A DNA stretch of 12,396 nucleotides, taken from an uncultured Veillonella sp. Its GTDB lineage: Bacteria > Bacillota > Negativicutes > Veillonellales > Veillonellaceae. This document shows, piece by piece, positions 1 to 7,167 of the stretch. Below the pieces are notes generated by a model that saw only the letters and a program-made list of their open reading frames with translations, was not told where the DNA came from and made no database searches. Positions within the stretch are counted from its first letter, which is position 1, and every line of letters starts with the position of its first letter. The translations under genes and the position numbers were made by a program. The stretch covers positions 1-12,396 of the forward strand of contig NZ_CAJLUB010000045.1 of the NCBI RefSeq assembly GCF_905209685.1, given 5' to 3'.

Positions 1-1340
1 GTCATACGTACTTGCTTGAAAGTGCGGATAATAGTAATCATTGGGGCCGTTACTCTTTCTTGGGCTATGATCCTAAGATCGAGCTATTCTGCAAGAACCA
101 TAAAATGACTATTAAAGATGGTACAACACGTACCTTTGAGTGCTCTGACCCAGCTGCAGAAATTCGCAATATTTTAAGTCAATATAAAAGCCCTCGCTTA
201 GAAGAGTTGCCAACCTTCACAGGTGGTTTTGTAGGGTACTTTGCTTGTGAATATATTCGCTACATCGAGCCAACATTGGATTTCCCAACACCAGATGATG
301 ACTCTGCTATGGTCAACGATGTAGACCTTATGCTCTTCGATAAAGTAATTGCCTTTGACCATTACAAAAATAAAATCTACTTGATTGCTAACATCAGCAC
401 AAACGATTTAGAACGTAACTATAACAAGGCTGAGCTTGAGTTGAAAGCATTAGCTGATCTTGTTGTAAATGGCAAAGAGGCGGATGTGCCAAAAGGCGTT
501 CTTAAAACAGAGTTTACCTCTGAGTTTACAAAGGACGAGTTTGAAGCAGTTGTTAAAAAGACACAGCACTACATCAAGGAAGGGGATATCTTCCAATGTG
601 TTGTATCTAACCGTCGCGAAGCTGAGTTCGATGGCAGCTTGTTAAATGCGTACCGCGTATTGCGTACGTTGAACCCATCTCCATACATGTTCTACCTATC
701 TGGTGGGAATGTTGAACTTACAGGTGCTTCTCCAGAAACATTGGTAAAATTGACAGATGGTAAGATGTACACCTTCCCAATTGCAGGTACTATGCGCCGT
801 GGTAAAACCGAAGCAGAGGACCTCGCCATAGAGGAAAAACTTATCAACGACGAAAAAGAGTTGGCTGAACATAATATGCTTGTTGACCTTGGTCGTAACG
901 ATTTAGGTAAGATTTCCAAATTTGGTTCTGTAAAAGTTGAAGCGTTACATATGTTGCAACGTTTCTCTCACGTAATTCATATTACATCTACTGTAAGCGG
1001 TGACATTCAAGACGGCAAAGATGCACTGGATGCCATCGGTGCTACATTGCCAGCAGGCACATTATCTGGGGCCCCTAAAATCCGTGCTATCGAGATTTTA
1101 CACGAACTTGAAAAAAGCCCTCGCGGCGTATACGGCGGTGCTGTAGGCTACATCGATTTTTCCGGTAACATGGACGTATGTATCGGTATCCGCATGGCTA
1201 TGAACAAAGGTGGTAAGGTCTATGTTCGGGCTGGCGCTGGTATCGTTCGCGATAGCGTACCTGCTAGTGAATACAATGAAACTTTGATCAAAGGCCAATC
1301 CATGATTTCCGCAATTACAGATGCACAGGAGGTAGAATAA
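1..1340 (+). CDS. trpE: Anthranilate synthase component I TrpE (5' partial)
   Basis: Large subunit of anthranilate synthase. It converts chorismate and ammonia (supplied by TrpG) to anthranilate, the first committed step of tryptophan synthesis, in the cytoplasm. The reading frame is open from base 3 with no stop, and the first visible residues (HTYLLES) sit inside the family's N-terminal domain, so the true start lies upstream. By comparison with the usual length of about 490 residues, roughly 45 are missing. The LLES-X10-S tryptophan-binding motif is complete, so feedback inhibition is likely. Chorismate-binding motifs are visible: PIAGTMRRG (family usually PIAGTRPRG), GRNDLGK, PAGTLSGAPK, GGAVGYIDFSG and the C-terminal RAGAGIVRDSVPASEYNET. 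The stop overlaps the trpG start by one base (TAATG), which suggests translational coupling. PabB is the main alternative, but the adjacent trpGDCFBA settles it. Confidence 0.97.
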   Translation, partial: HTYLLESADNSNHWGRYSFLGYDPKIELFCKNHKMTIKDGTTRTFECSDPAAEIRNILSQYKSPRLEELPTFTGGFVGYFACEYIRYIEPTLDFPTPDDDSAMVNDVDLMLFDKVIAFDHYKNKIYLIANISTNDLERNYNKAELELKALADLVVNGKEADVPKGVLKTEFTSEFTKDEFEAVVKKTQHYIKEGDIFQCVVSNRREAEFDGSLLNAYRVLRTLNPSPYMFYLSGGNVELTGASPETLVKLTDGKMYTFPIAGTMRRGKTEAEDLAIEEKLINDEKELAEHNMLVDLGRNDLGKISKFGSVKVEALHMLQRFSHVIHITSTVSGDIQDGKDALDAIGATLPAGTLSGAPKIRAIEILHELEKSPRGVYGGAVGYIDFSGNMDVCIGIRMAMNKGGKVYVRAGAGIVRDSVPASEYNETLIKGQSMISAITDAQEVE

Positions 1341-1906
1341 TGGTACTCCTTATAGATAATTACGATAGCTTCTCCTTCAATTTATACCAATTAGTAGGCT
1401 CTATCGATCCAGACATTAAAGTCATCCGCAGTGATGAATTAACAGTTGAAGAAATCCGCGCTTTAAAACCAGACTATGTGATACTTTCACCAGGACCTGG
1501 CAGACCAGCTGATGCAGGCGTATACGAAGACCTATTGCGCGAATGCAAAGGTGAATTCCCAATCCTCGGCGTATGCCTTGGTCACCAAGCCATCGGCGAA
1601 GTATTCGGTGGCACCGTTTCCTACGCAAAACAAGTTATGCACGGCAAACAAAGCGTAGCCAAACAAGTACACCCATCCAAAATCCTTAAAGGCGTACCAG
1701 AACAATTTGAAGTCGCTCGCTACCACTCCTTGGCAATTATCGATGAAACAATGCCAAGCGAACTCATCGTTACATCCATTACAGACGACGGCGAAGTAAT
1801 GAGCGTAGAACACAAAGACTACCCAATTTACGGCGTGCAATTCCATCCGGAATCCATCATGACACCGAACGGGGAACAAATGATTCGCAATTTCTTAGAA
1901 AAATAA
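1340..1906 (+). CDS. trpG: Anthranilate synthase component II, glutamine amidotransferase TrpG
   Basis: Class I glutamine amidotransferase subunit. It hydrolyses glutamine and channels ammonia to TrpE. The protein has 188 residues, normal for a stand-alone TrpG. It opens with the typical LLIDNYDSFSFNL. The oxyanion-loop motif SPGPGRP is at residues 50-56. The nucleophile is Cys79 in GVCLGHQ, and the other triad members are His169 and Glu171 in FHPES. The start ATG overlaps the trpE stop and is preceded by AGGAGG at 1327-1332 with a 7-nt spacer. TrpG is not fused to TrpD or TrpE here, unlike in some bacteria. Its homologue PabA is nearly identical in motifs and some bacteria share one subunit between both pathways, so a dual role cannot be excluded. 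Confidence 0.97.
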   Translation: MVLLIDNYDSFSFNLYQLVGSIDPDIKVIRSDELTVEEIRALKPDYVILSPGPGRPADAGVYEDLLRECKGEFPILGVCLGHQAIGEVFGGTVSYAKQVMHGKQSVAKQVHPSKILKGVPEQFEVARYHSLAIIDETMPSELIVTSITDDGEVMSVEHKDYPIYGVQFHPESIMTPNGEQMIRNFLEK

Positions 1907-1921
1907 ACGAGGAGCTATAAA

Positions 1922-2932
1922 ATGATTAAAGACGCATTATATGCAGTAACACATGGTCAAGATTTATCCTATGACCTTGCTAAAGATACAATGAACAAGA
2001 TTATGAGTGGTGATGTAGCCGAGGTGCCTATGGCAGGTTTCTTGTGCGCTTTGGCAGCAAAGGGCCCTACTGTAGATGAAGTTACGGCTTTTGCTGAGGT
2101 TATGCGCGAGAAGGCTGGTTCTGTACCTCATGTAGGCACTGTTGTAGAAATCGTAGGTACTGGTGGTGACGAAGCAAATACATTCAACATTTCTACTACG
2201 TCTGGCTTTATCATTTCCGCTGCAGGTATTCCTGTAGCAAAACATGGTAATCGCAGTGTATCTAGTAAATGTGGGGCTGCTGATTTAATCGAAGCATTAG
2301 GTGCTAAATTAGAGCTTAATGGTGAACAAAATGAGGCAGTCCTTAATAAAGCGAATATGTGCTTCATGTTTGCTCCTGTGTATCACCAAGCTATGAAGTA
2401 TGCTGGTCCTGTACGTAAAGCGTTAGGCGTTCGTACAGTATTTAATATTCTTGGGCCTTTGGCAAACCCAGCAGGTGCTACTGTAGAGTTGATGGGCGTG
2501 TATGATAAATCTTTAGTAGAACCATTGGCTCGCGTATTGGCTAACCTTGGCGTTAAACGCGGTGCAGTGGTACACGGCTTTGACGGCCTTGATGAAATTA
2601 CAGCTACCAACAAAACGTACGTATGCGAAATTAATAATGGCACTTTCACAAGCTATGAATTCGACCCTAAAGAATATGGTTTCGAATATGCTGATAAAAC
2701 TGAGCTTGAAGGTGGCGACGCTACTGTAAATGCTGAGATTACACGCCGCGTTCTCGGTGGTGAGCAAGGTGGTAAACGCACAGCCGTTCTTCTTAACGCT
2801 GGTATGGCGATTTATCTTGCAAAAGATGGCATTACATTAGCAGAAGGCATTGAAGAGGCGAAAAATATGATCGACTCTGGCAAGGCGCTTGCCACAATGG
2901 AACAATTTGTGAAAGCAACCCAAGAGGTATAA
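1922..2932 (+). CDS. trpD: Anthranilate phosphoribosyltransferase TrpD
   Basis: Transfers the phosphoribosyl group of PRPP to anthranilate, giving phosphoribosylanthranilate, the second step of the pathway. It has 336 residues, the usual length. The PRPP-binding GTGGD motif is at 79-83, followed by FNISTTSGF. The KHGNRSVSS motif is at 107-115. The anthranilate-side region FAPVYHQAMKYAGPVRKALGVRT and the NILGPLANPA segment (from 175) are present, so all key family motifs are intact. GAGGAG (1909-1914) lies 7 nt before the ATG, in a 15-bp gap after trpG. It ends 3 nt before trpCF. No fused amidotransferase domain is present. Confidence 0.97.
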   Translation: MIKDALYAVTHGQDLSYDLAKDTMNKIMSGDVAEVPMAGFLCALAAKGPTVDEVTAFAEVMREKAGSVPHVGTVVEIVGTGGDEANTFNISTTSGFIISAAGIPVAKHGNRSVSSKCGAADLIEALGAKLELNGEQNEAVLNKANMCFMFAPVYHQAMKYAGPVRKALGVRTVFNILGPLANPAGATVELMGVYDKSLVEPLARVLANLGVKRGAVVHGFDGLDEITATNKTYVCEINNGTFTSYEFDPKEYGFEYADKTELEGGDATVNAEITRRVLGGEQGGKRTAVLLNAGMAIYLAKDGITLAEGIEEAKNMIDSGKALATMEQFVKATQEV

Positions 2933-2935
2933 CCA

Positions 2936-4435
2936 TTGATTTTAGATAAGATTGTAGAGGCTACCAAAGTTCGAGTGGCCCAAGAAAAAGAGGTGGAAAC
3001 GCCTGAGGCTGTGAAAGCAGCGGCCTTAGCGTTACCATCCGATACAGGATTTCCTTTTGAAGCAGCCCTTCGCCAGCAAGACTTTAACTTCATTTGCGAA
3101 GTAAAGAAGGCGTCTCCTTCAAAGGGTATTATTGCTGAACATTTTCCATATTTAGACATCGCCAAAGAATATGAAGTAGCTGGTGCAGCAGCCATCTCTG
3201 TATTGACTGAGCCAGACTTCTTTAAAGGGGACAAAAAATATTTGCAAGAAATTGCTAGTACTGTAAAAATCCCTGTCCTTCGCAAGGACTTCATCATCGA
3301 TGAATACCAAATCTACCAAGCGAAGGTGTGGGGCGCTAGTGCTATCCTCTTGATTTGCGCGTGCTTAGATGTGCCTACATTGACGAAGTTCCGTGAGTTA
3401 GCCGACTCTCTTGGCTTGTCCTCCTTAGTAGAGGCTCACGATGAGCATGAGGTACAAATGGCTATCGATTGCGGTGCCCGCATTATTGGCGTTAATAATC
3501 GCAACTTGAAAGACTTTACTGTAGACGTACAAAATAGCGTGCGCTTGCGTAATCTTGTTGAAGACGATGTGATCTTCGTATCTGAAAGTGGCCTAGAAAC
3601 GCCAAAGGATATCCAAGTATTGCGCGATAACAACATCGGCGTAGCCTTGATGGGTGAAACCTTTATGCGTTCGCCTAACAAGGTTGAGAAACTGGCATAT
3701 CTCTACGGCCCGACTTACTACACTCCGAAGGTTAAGATGTGTGGCATCTCTAAGGTGGAAACAATCCCTGCTGTAGTAGAAGCAAAGCCAGACTACATGG
3801 GCCTTGTATTTGCACCAAGTAAACGACAAGTTACTGTAGATCAAGCTAAAACATTAGTGGAAGAACTACATAAACAATATGCAAAAACTTATGATACAAA
3901 TACGGTGCCAGTGAACGCTGAGGGAACACAAGATACTAATGGATTTGGCGAAGAAAACACCAATTCTGAAGCTATTAAAACGGTAGGCGTCTTCGTCAAT
4001 GAAACGTTAGATAATCTCGTTATAATCGTTAAAGAAGTCAATCTTGATGCGGTGCAATTGCACGGCGATGAAGATGAAGCTTTCATCCAAGCTCTCAAAG
4101 AGAAAACAGACGTAGAGGTTTGGAAGGCTGTTCAAATCCGAAGTGCTGCAAATGCAGAAGAGTGGATCGATAGCAGTGCTGATATGTTATTATTTGATGC
4201 GTACCACAAGGACGAGCGTGGCGGTACGGGTGAAGTGTTCGACTGGTCTTGCTTGGATGAGTTTGAACGTCCGTTTATGCTTGCAGGTGGGATCGACAGT
4301 ACTAACGTGGCGCGTGCTATCCGCACAGTTCGCCCTTATGGCATAGATATTAGTAGCGGCATTGAAACAAATGGCGTGAAAGACGATGAGAAGATTAAAG
4401 CTTTCACAAACATCGTGAGAACCATAGCTCACTAA
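2936..4435 (+). CDS. trpCF: Bifunctional indole-3-glycerol phosphate synthase / phosphoribosylanthranilate isomerase (TrpC-TrpF fusion)
   Basis: One 499-residue protein carries two consecutive TIM barrels. Residues 1 to about 262 are TrpC, which closes CdRP to indole-3-glycerol phosphate. Visible catalytic residues are Glu55 and Lys57 (EVKKASPSKG), Lys117 (LRKDF), Glu166 (LVEAH), Asn187 (GVNNRNL) and Glu217-Ser218 (SESG). Residues about 265-499 are TrpF, which isomerises phosphoribosylanthranilate. Its catalytic Cys269 (KMCGI) and Asp421 (LLFDAY) and the phosphate-binding GGTG (429-432) and AGGI (450-453) segments are present. The start is the TTG at 2936, since MILDKIVEATKVRVA is the standard TrpC N-terminus and AGAGG lies just upstream. 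TrpF carries an unusual polar insertion at about 315-346, before VGVFVN. The order TrpC-then-TrpF matches the enterobacterial fusion, but the neighbours remain separate genes. Confidence 0.95.
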   Translation: MILDKIVEATKVRVAQEKEVETPEAVKAAALALPSDTGFPFEAALRQQDFNFICEVKKASPSKGIIAEHFPYLDIAKEYEVAGAAAISVLTEPDFFKGDKKYLQEIASTVKIPVLRKDFIIDEYQIYQAKVWGASAILLICACLDVPTLTKFRELADSLGLSSLVEAHDEHEVQMAIDCGARIIGVNNRNLKDFTVDVQNSVRLRNLVEDDVIFVSESGLETPKDIQVLRDNNIGVALMGETFMRSPNKVEKLAYLYGPTYYTPKVKMCGISKVETIPAVVEAKPDYMGLVFAPSKRQVTVDQAKTLVEELHKQYAKTYDTNTVPVNAEGTQDTNGFGEENTNSEAIKTVGVFVNETLDNLVIIVKEVNLDAVQLHGDEDEAFIQALKEKTDVEVWKAVQIRSAANAEEWIDSSADMLLFDAYHKDERGGTGEVFDWSCLDEFERPFMLAGGIDSTNVARAIRTVRPYGIDISSGIETNGVKDDEKIKAFTNIVRTIAH

Positions 4436-4607
4436 ATGTTGAAAGAATAAGGCCTATTATAGGCGAGTAATCATAGAAAATACATAAATCTAAGATATAA
4501 TAATATTTTAGACACATCCGATGGAATTCATCGATTGTTGAGATAGATGCCAGTAGTAACGCTATACAGGCGTGCTAGAAGGAATGGTATATGGAAAGGT
4601 AAGTTAT
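4436..4607 (+). other. trpCF-trpB intercistronic gap with short dyads
   Basis: This 172-bp gap is the only long break in the operon. It contains a perfect 6+6 dyad, GCCTAT-T-ATAGGC (4452-4464). It also holds an AT-rich stem of 9 pairs with one G-U (4490-4498 with 4503-4511), a 5-bp stem CGATG/CATCG with a GAATT loop (4519-4533) and a 4-bp stem ACGC/GCGT (4559-4573). None is followed by a U-run, so no intrinsic terminator is visible. TATAAT at 4496-4501 has no convincing -35. The gap could hold an internal promoter, an mRNA processing site or simply spacer. Its role is not determined. Confidence 0.35.
4593..4599 (+). promoter_or_regulatory. Ribosome binding site that decides the trpB start
   Basis: GGAAAGG lies 8 nt before ATG 4608. 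That ATG gives the TrpB N-terminus [14 protein letters not shown] and a 397-residue protein of normal family length. In-frame GTG 4572 and ATG 4584 would add 12 or 8 residues not expected in the family, so 4608 is preferred. Confidence 0.65.
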
Positions 4608-5801
4608 ATGAGTGAACAAAGACATGGTTATTTTGGCTCCTTCGGTGGCCAATTTATGCCAGAAACATTGATGAATGCAGTCATCGAATTGGAAGAGGCA
4701 TACAACAAGTACAAAGATGATCCTGATTTCGTGCGCGAACTTGAGGATTTACATAAAAAATATACAGGTCGTCCATCCCTTTTATACTATGCAGAACGCA
4801 TGACAAAGGACCTTGGGGGCGCTAAAATCTACTTAAAACGTGAAGATTTGAACCATACTGGGTCTCACAAATTGAACAATGTAATCGGTCAAATGCTATT
4901 GGCAAAACGGATGGGTAAAACTCGTGTTATTGCTGAAACTGGTGCAGGTCAACATGGTGTGGCAACAGCTACTATTGCTGCGTTAATGGGCATGGAATGT
5001 GAAGTATACATGGGTGCTGAAGACTGTGAACGTCAAGCGCTTAATGTATATCGCATGGAGTTATTAGGCACTAAGGTGCATCCTGTAACAAGTGGTACTA
5101 GTACGTTAAAAGATGCTGTTTCTGAAGCATTGCGCGAATGGACAAACCGCATGTCTGATACGCACTATGTGTTGGGCTCTGTTATGGGCGCTCATCCATT
5201 CCCTATGATCGTTCGTGACTTCCAATCCATCATCAGCCGTGAAGCGCGTGAGCAAATCCTTGAAGCAGAAGGTAAATTGCCAACAGCTGTTATGGCTTGT
5301 GTAGGTGGCGGTTCCAATGCGATGGGGATGTTCTATCACTTTATTCCTGATGAAGGCGTTCGCCTCATCGGTTGTGAAGCAGCAGGTCGCGGTATCGATA
5401 CAGAGGAACATGCAGCGACAATTGCAAAAGGTTCTGTTGGTATCTTCCATGGCATGAAATCTTACTTCTGCCAAGACGAAGACGGCCAAATTGCTCCAGT
5501 ATATTCTATCTCCGCAGGTCTTGATTACCCTGGTATCGGTCCTGAACATGCGTACTTGCACGATAGTGGTCGCGCTGAATATGTACCTGTAACGGATGAT
5601 GAAGCAGTAGATGCTTTCGAATATTTGTCTCGTTTAGAGGGCATTATTCCAGCTATTGAAAGTGCTCATGCAGTGGCACATGCGCGTAAAATTGCGCCTA
5701 CTATGAGCAAGGACGATATCATTATTATTTGTTTATCTGGTCGTGGCGACAAAGACGTAGCGGCTATGGCGAAATATAGAGGGGTGGATCTTCATGAGTA
5801 A
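4608..5801 (+). CDS. trpB: Tryptophan synthase beta chain TrpB
   Basis: PLP-dependent beta subunit of tryptophan synthase. It condenses indole, tunnelled from TrpA, with L-serine to give L-tryptophan. With the ATG at 4608 it has 397 residues, typical of the TrpB1 class that pairs with TrpA. The family opening [14 protein letters not shown] is present. The Schiff-base lysine is Lys88 in HTGSHKLNN. The catalytic glutamate is Glu110 in AETGAGQHG, the PLP phosphate loop is GGGSNA (233-238), and Ser378 in SGRGDKD sits at the pyridine nitrogen. The 3' end overlaps trpA by 8 nt, so the two subunits are probably translationally coupled. No residue essential to the family is missing. Confidence 0.97.
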   Translation: MSEQRHGYFGSFGGQFMPETLMNAVIELEEAYNKYKDDPDFVRELEDLHKKYTGRPSLLYYAERMTKDLGGAKIYLKREDLNHTGSHKLNNVIGQMLLAKRMGKTRVIAETGAGQHGVATATIAALMGMECEVYMGAEDCERQALNVYRMELLGTKVHPVTSGTSTLKDAVSEALREWTNRMSDTHYVLGSVMGAHPFPMIVRDFQSIISREAREQILEAEGKLPTAVMACVGGGSNAMGMFYHFIPDEGVRLIGCEAAGRGIDTEEHAATIAKGSVGIFHGMKSYFCQDEDGQIAPVYSISAGLDYPGIGPEHAYLHDSGRAEYVPVTDDEAVDAFEYLSRLEGIIPAIESAHAVAHARKIAPTMSKDDIIIICLSGRGDKDVAAMAKYRGVDLHE

Positions 5802-6585
5802 AATTAAAGACGCTTTCATAAAGGGCAAGGCATTCATCCCATTCATCAGTGCTGGTGACCATGGTATTGAAAATACAGAACGTTATATTCGCGTGATGGT
5901 GAAAGCCGGCGCCGACATGATAGAAATTGGTATTCCATTCTCCGATCCAACAGCGGAAGGCCCAGTTATCCAAGAAGCGAGTACACGTGCACTTTCTACA
6001 GGTGTAAAAATCAACGATATCTTCGATATGGTGCGCCGTTTGCGTACAGGCGAAAATGCAGTGACTATCCCACTCGTATTCATGACTTACTTGAACCCAA
6101 TCTATGTGTTCGGTCGTGAAAAATTCTTTACCCTCTGCGAAGAGGTTGGTATCTCCGGCGTTATCGTGCCAGACATGCCGTTTGAAGAAAAAGGGGAACT
6201 CGCTAGCGTTGCTAATAAACACGGTGTTGAAGTGGTATCCTTGATCGCTCCAACATCTGAAAACCGCATTGAAATGATCGCAAAAGACGCAGAAGGCTTT
6301 GTGTACTGCGTATCTTCCCTCGGTGTTACAGGTATGCGTAGCGAAATAAAAACGGATATTAAATCCATCGTTGAAACCATTCGCAAATATACAGATATCC
6401 CTGTAGCCGTTGGTTTTGGTATTTCTAAGCCAGAACAAGCAGAAGCAATGGCGCGCGTATCTGACGGTGCTATCGTAGGCTCTGCTATCGTTAAAATCGT
6501 GGCAGAACATGGCGAACATGCAGACCAAGCGTTGTTTGACTACGTACAATCTATGAAACAAGCTGTGCTAAAAGCTGATGCATAA
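5794..6585 (+). CDS. trpA: Tryptophan synthase alpha chain TrpA
   Basis: Alpha subunit of tryptophan synthase, a TIM barrel that cleaves indole-3-glycerol phosphate to indole and glyceraldehyde 3-phosphate and passes indole to TrpB. It has 263 residues, normal length. The N-terminal FIPFISAGD and the catalytic Glu44 in [10 protein letters not shown] (Glu49 in Salmonella) are present. The second catalytic position, Asp60 in Salmonella (ADGP), reads Glu55 here (AEGP). The phosphate-binding GFGIS and GSAIV segments are near the C-terminus. The start ATG lies inside the trpB 3' end, preceded by AGAGGGG at 5778-5784. The gene ends with a double TAATAA stop and is the last gene of the operon. Confidence 0.97.
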   Translation: MSKIKDAFIKGKAFIPFISAGDHGIENTERYIRVMVKAGADMIEIGIPFSDPTAEGPVIQEASTRALSTGVKINDIFDMVRRLRTGENAVTIPLVFMTYLNPIYVFGREKFFTLCEEVGISGVIVPDMPFEEKGELASVANKHGVEVVSLIAPTSENRIEMIAKDAEGFVYCVSSLGVTGMRSEIKTDIKSIVETIRKYTDIPVAVGFGISKPEQAEAMARVSDGAIVGSAIVKIVAEHGEHADQALFDYVQSMKQAVLKADA

Positions 6586-6616
6586 TAAGAGCTAACGCAT
6601 AATAAAATGCATACTA

Positions 6617-6650
6617 AAAAGGACGTTATACATGTGTATAACGTCCTTTT
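6617..6650. terminator. Strong bidirectional intrinsic terminator after trpA
   Basis: Perfect 16-bp inverted repeat: the left arm 6617-6632 (AAAAGGACGTTATACA) pairs with 6635-6650. The A-run on the left arm and T-run on the right arm give a terminal U-tract on either strand. It lies 31 nt after trpA and about 60 nt after the stop of the convergent small gene at 6711-7001, so it can end both transcripts. Confidence 0.92.
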
Positions 6651-6680
6651 CAGTTAGTTAGTTTAGTTATGTGTTATATG

Positions 6681-6694
6681 ACTGGATAACCAGT
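6681..6694. repeat. Small hairpin ACTGG-ATAA-CCAGT
   Basis: Perfect 5-bp inverted repeat with a 4-nt loop, 16 nt beyond the stop of the - strand gene at 6711. It has no U-run, so it is not a terminator alone. It may stabilise the 3' end of that message, or be chance. Confidence 0.3.
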
Positions 6695-6710
6695 TAGGAA
6701 AGGGGAATAA

Positions 6711-7001
6711 TTAGCCATTTGTAGAGTTAGCACGCGTATGCTCATAGCTACGCTTTGCTGTTGCATTTTTATCGTGTCGTTCACGTTTAGATAATTTGTG
6801 TTTTTTATGTTTCTTTTGTTCTGGTTTAAACCATGGATGAGCACTGCTATCTACTGTACCATCATCTTTTTGCACCATATAAGGATTGGCATCGACCTTG
6901 TAACGGTAATCTTTAGCTTGCGCCACATTGGCACCAATACCAACTGATAAGAATGCTGCCAAGCTGGCCATAGCTACTACTTTAGTCAATTTAGCGTTCA
7001 T
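6711..7001 (-). CDS. Small secreted basic protein, unknown function
   Basis: I do not recognise this 96-residue protein. Residues 1-29 form a clear Sec signal peptide: Lys4 and Lys7, a hydrophobic core from about 8 to 22, and a signal peptidase I site AQA before Lys30. The mature part is about 67 residues, begins KDYRYKVDANPYMVQ and becomes strongly basic (KKHKKHKLSKRER, 63-75). It has no cysteine and no obvious fold. AGGAGA (complement of 7010-7015) lies 8 nt before the ATG. The gene is transcribed alone, divergent from the DUF805 cluster and convergent with trpA. It probably acts outside the inner membrane. Binding to an anionic partner (cell wall, LPS or nucleic acid) is conceivable from its charge, but no function is assigned. 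Confidence 0.8.
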   Translation of the reverse strand: MNAKLTKVVAMASLAAFLSVGIGANVAQAKDYRYKVDANPYMVQKDDGTVDSSAHPWFKPEQKKHKKHKLSKRERHDKNATAKRSYEHTRANSTNG

Positions 7002-7015
7002 AATTATTATCTCCT

Positions 7016-7026
7016 ATACAAACTTA
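7016..7026 (-). promoter_or_regulatory. Leader element TAAGTTTGTAT (- strand copy) with -10 TAAAAT
   Basis: On the - strand, TAAAAT (complement of 7036-7041) is followed after 9 nt by TAAGTTTGTAT, then directly by the AGGAGA ribosome binding site of the small secreted protein. The element starts about where transcription would begin. No good -35 is visible. Confidence 0.4.
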
Positions 7027-7116
7027 ATTGCACGAATTTTAGTTGTAAAAAATATATTATTAGTATAGATAAATTTAATGAAGAAAAAATGAAATAAAAG
7101 GTTTGGTAAAGCATAG

Positions 7117-7142
7117 TATAATAGGATTATCTAAGTTTGTAT
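7117..7142 (+). promoter_or_regulatory. -10 TATAAT plus leader element TAAGTTTGTAT (+ strand copy)
   Basis: TATAAT at 7117-7122 is a perfect -10 hexamer ahead of the first DUF805 gene, although its -35 region is poor. After 9 nt comes TAAGTTTGTAT (7132-7142), an exact inverted copy of 7016-7026 with the same spacing to its -10. The expected transcription start is near 7129-7131, giving a leader of about 37 nt. Confidence 0.45.
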
Positions 7143-7167
7143 CATATCTAAATATAGTAGGAGATTT

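Noticed and set aside
1..60. T-box or Trp attenuator ahead of trpE
   Set aside because: The window begins inside the trpE coding region, so any leader lies outside and cannot be assessed.
2812..3297. 161-codon - strand frame across the trpD/trpCF junction
   Set aside because: It overlaps two well-supported genes, and its composition is that of a reverse-frame artefact.
4452..4464. GCCTATTATAGGC as an intrinsic terminator
   Set aside because: The single-base loop cannot fold as a hairpin of useful length and no U-run follows. It is kept only as a possible protein-binding dyad.
4572..4607. Upstream GTG (4572) or ATG (4584) start for trpB
   Set aside because: The added residues are not part of TrpB, spacing to any Shine-Dalgarno is poor, and ATG 4608 has GGAAAGG at good distance.
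5106..5561. 151-codon - strand frame inside trpB
   Set aside because: It lies wholly within trpB, has no start signals and no protein-like features.
5764..6561. Long open frame on the - strand opposite trpA (265 codons)
   Set aside because: It is the antisense shadow of trpA, with no ribosome binding site and an odd His/Cys/Phe-rich composition.
6580..6605. Direct repeat GCATAATAA at 6580 and 6597
   Set aside because: Nine bases of low-complexity sequence around the trpA stop, with no associated structure; probably chance.
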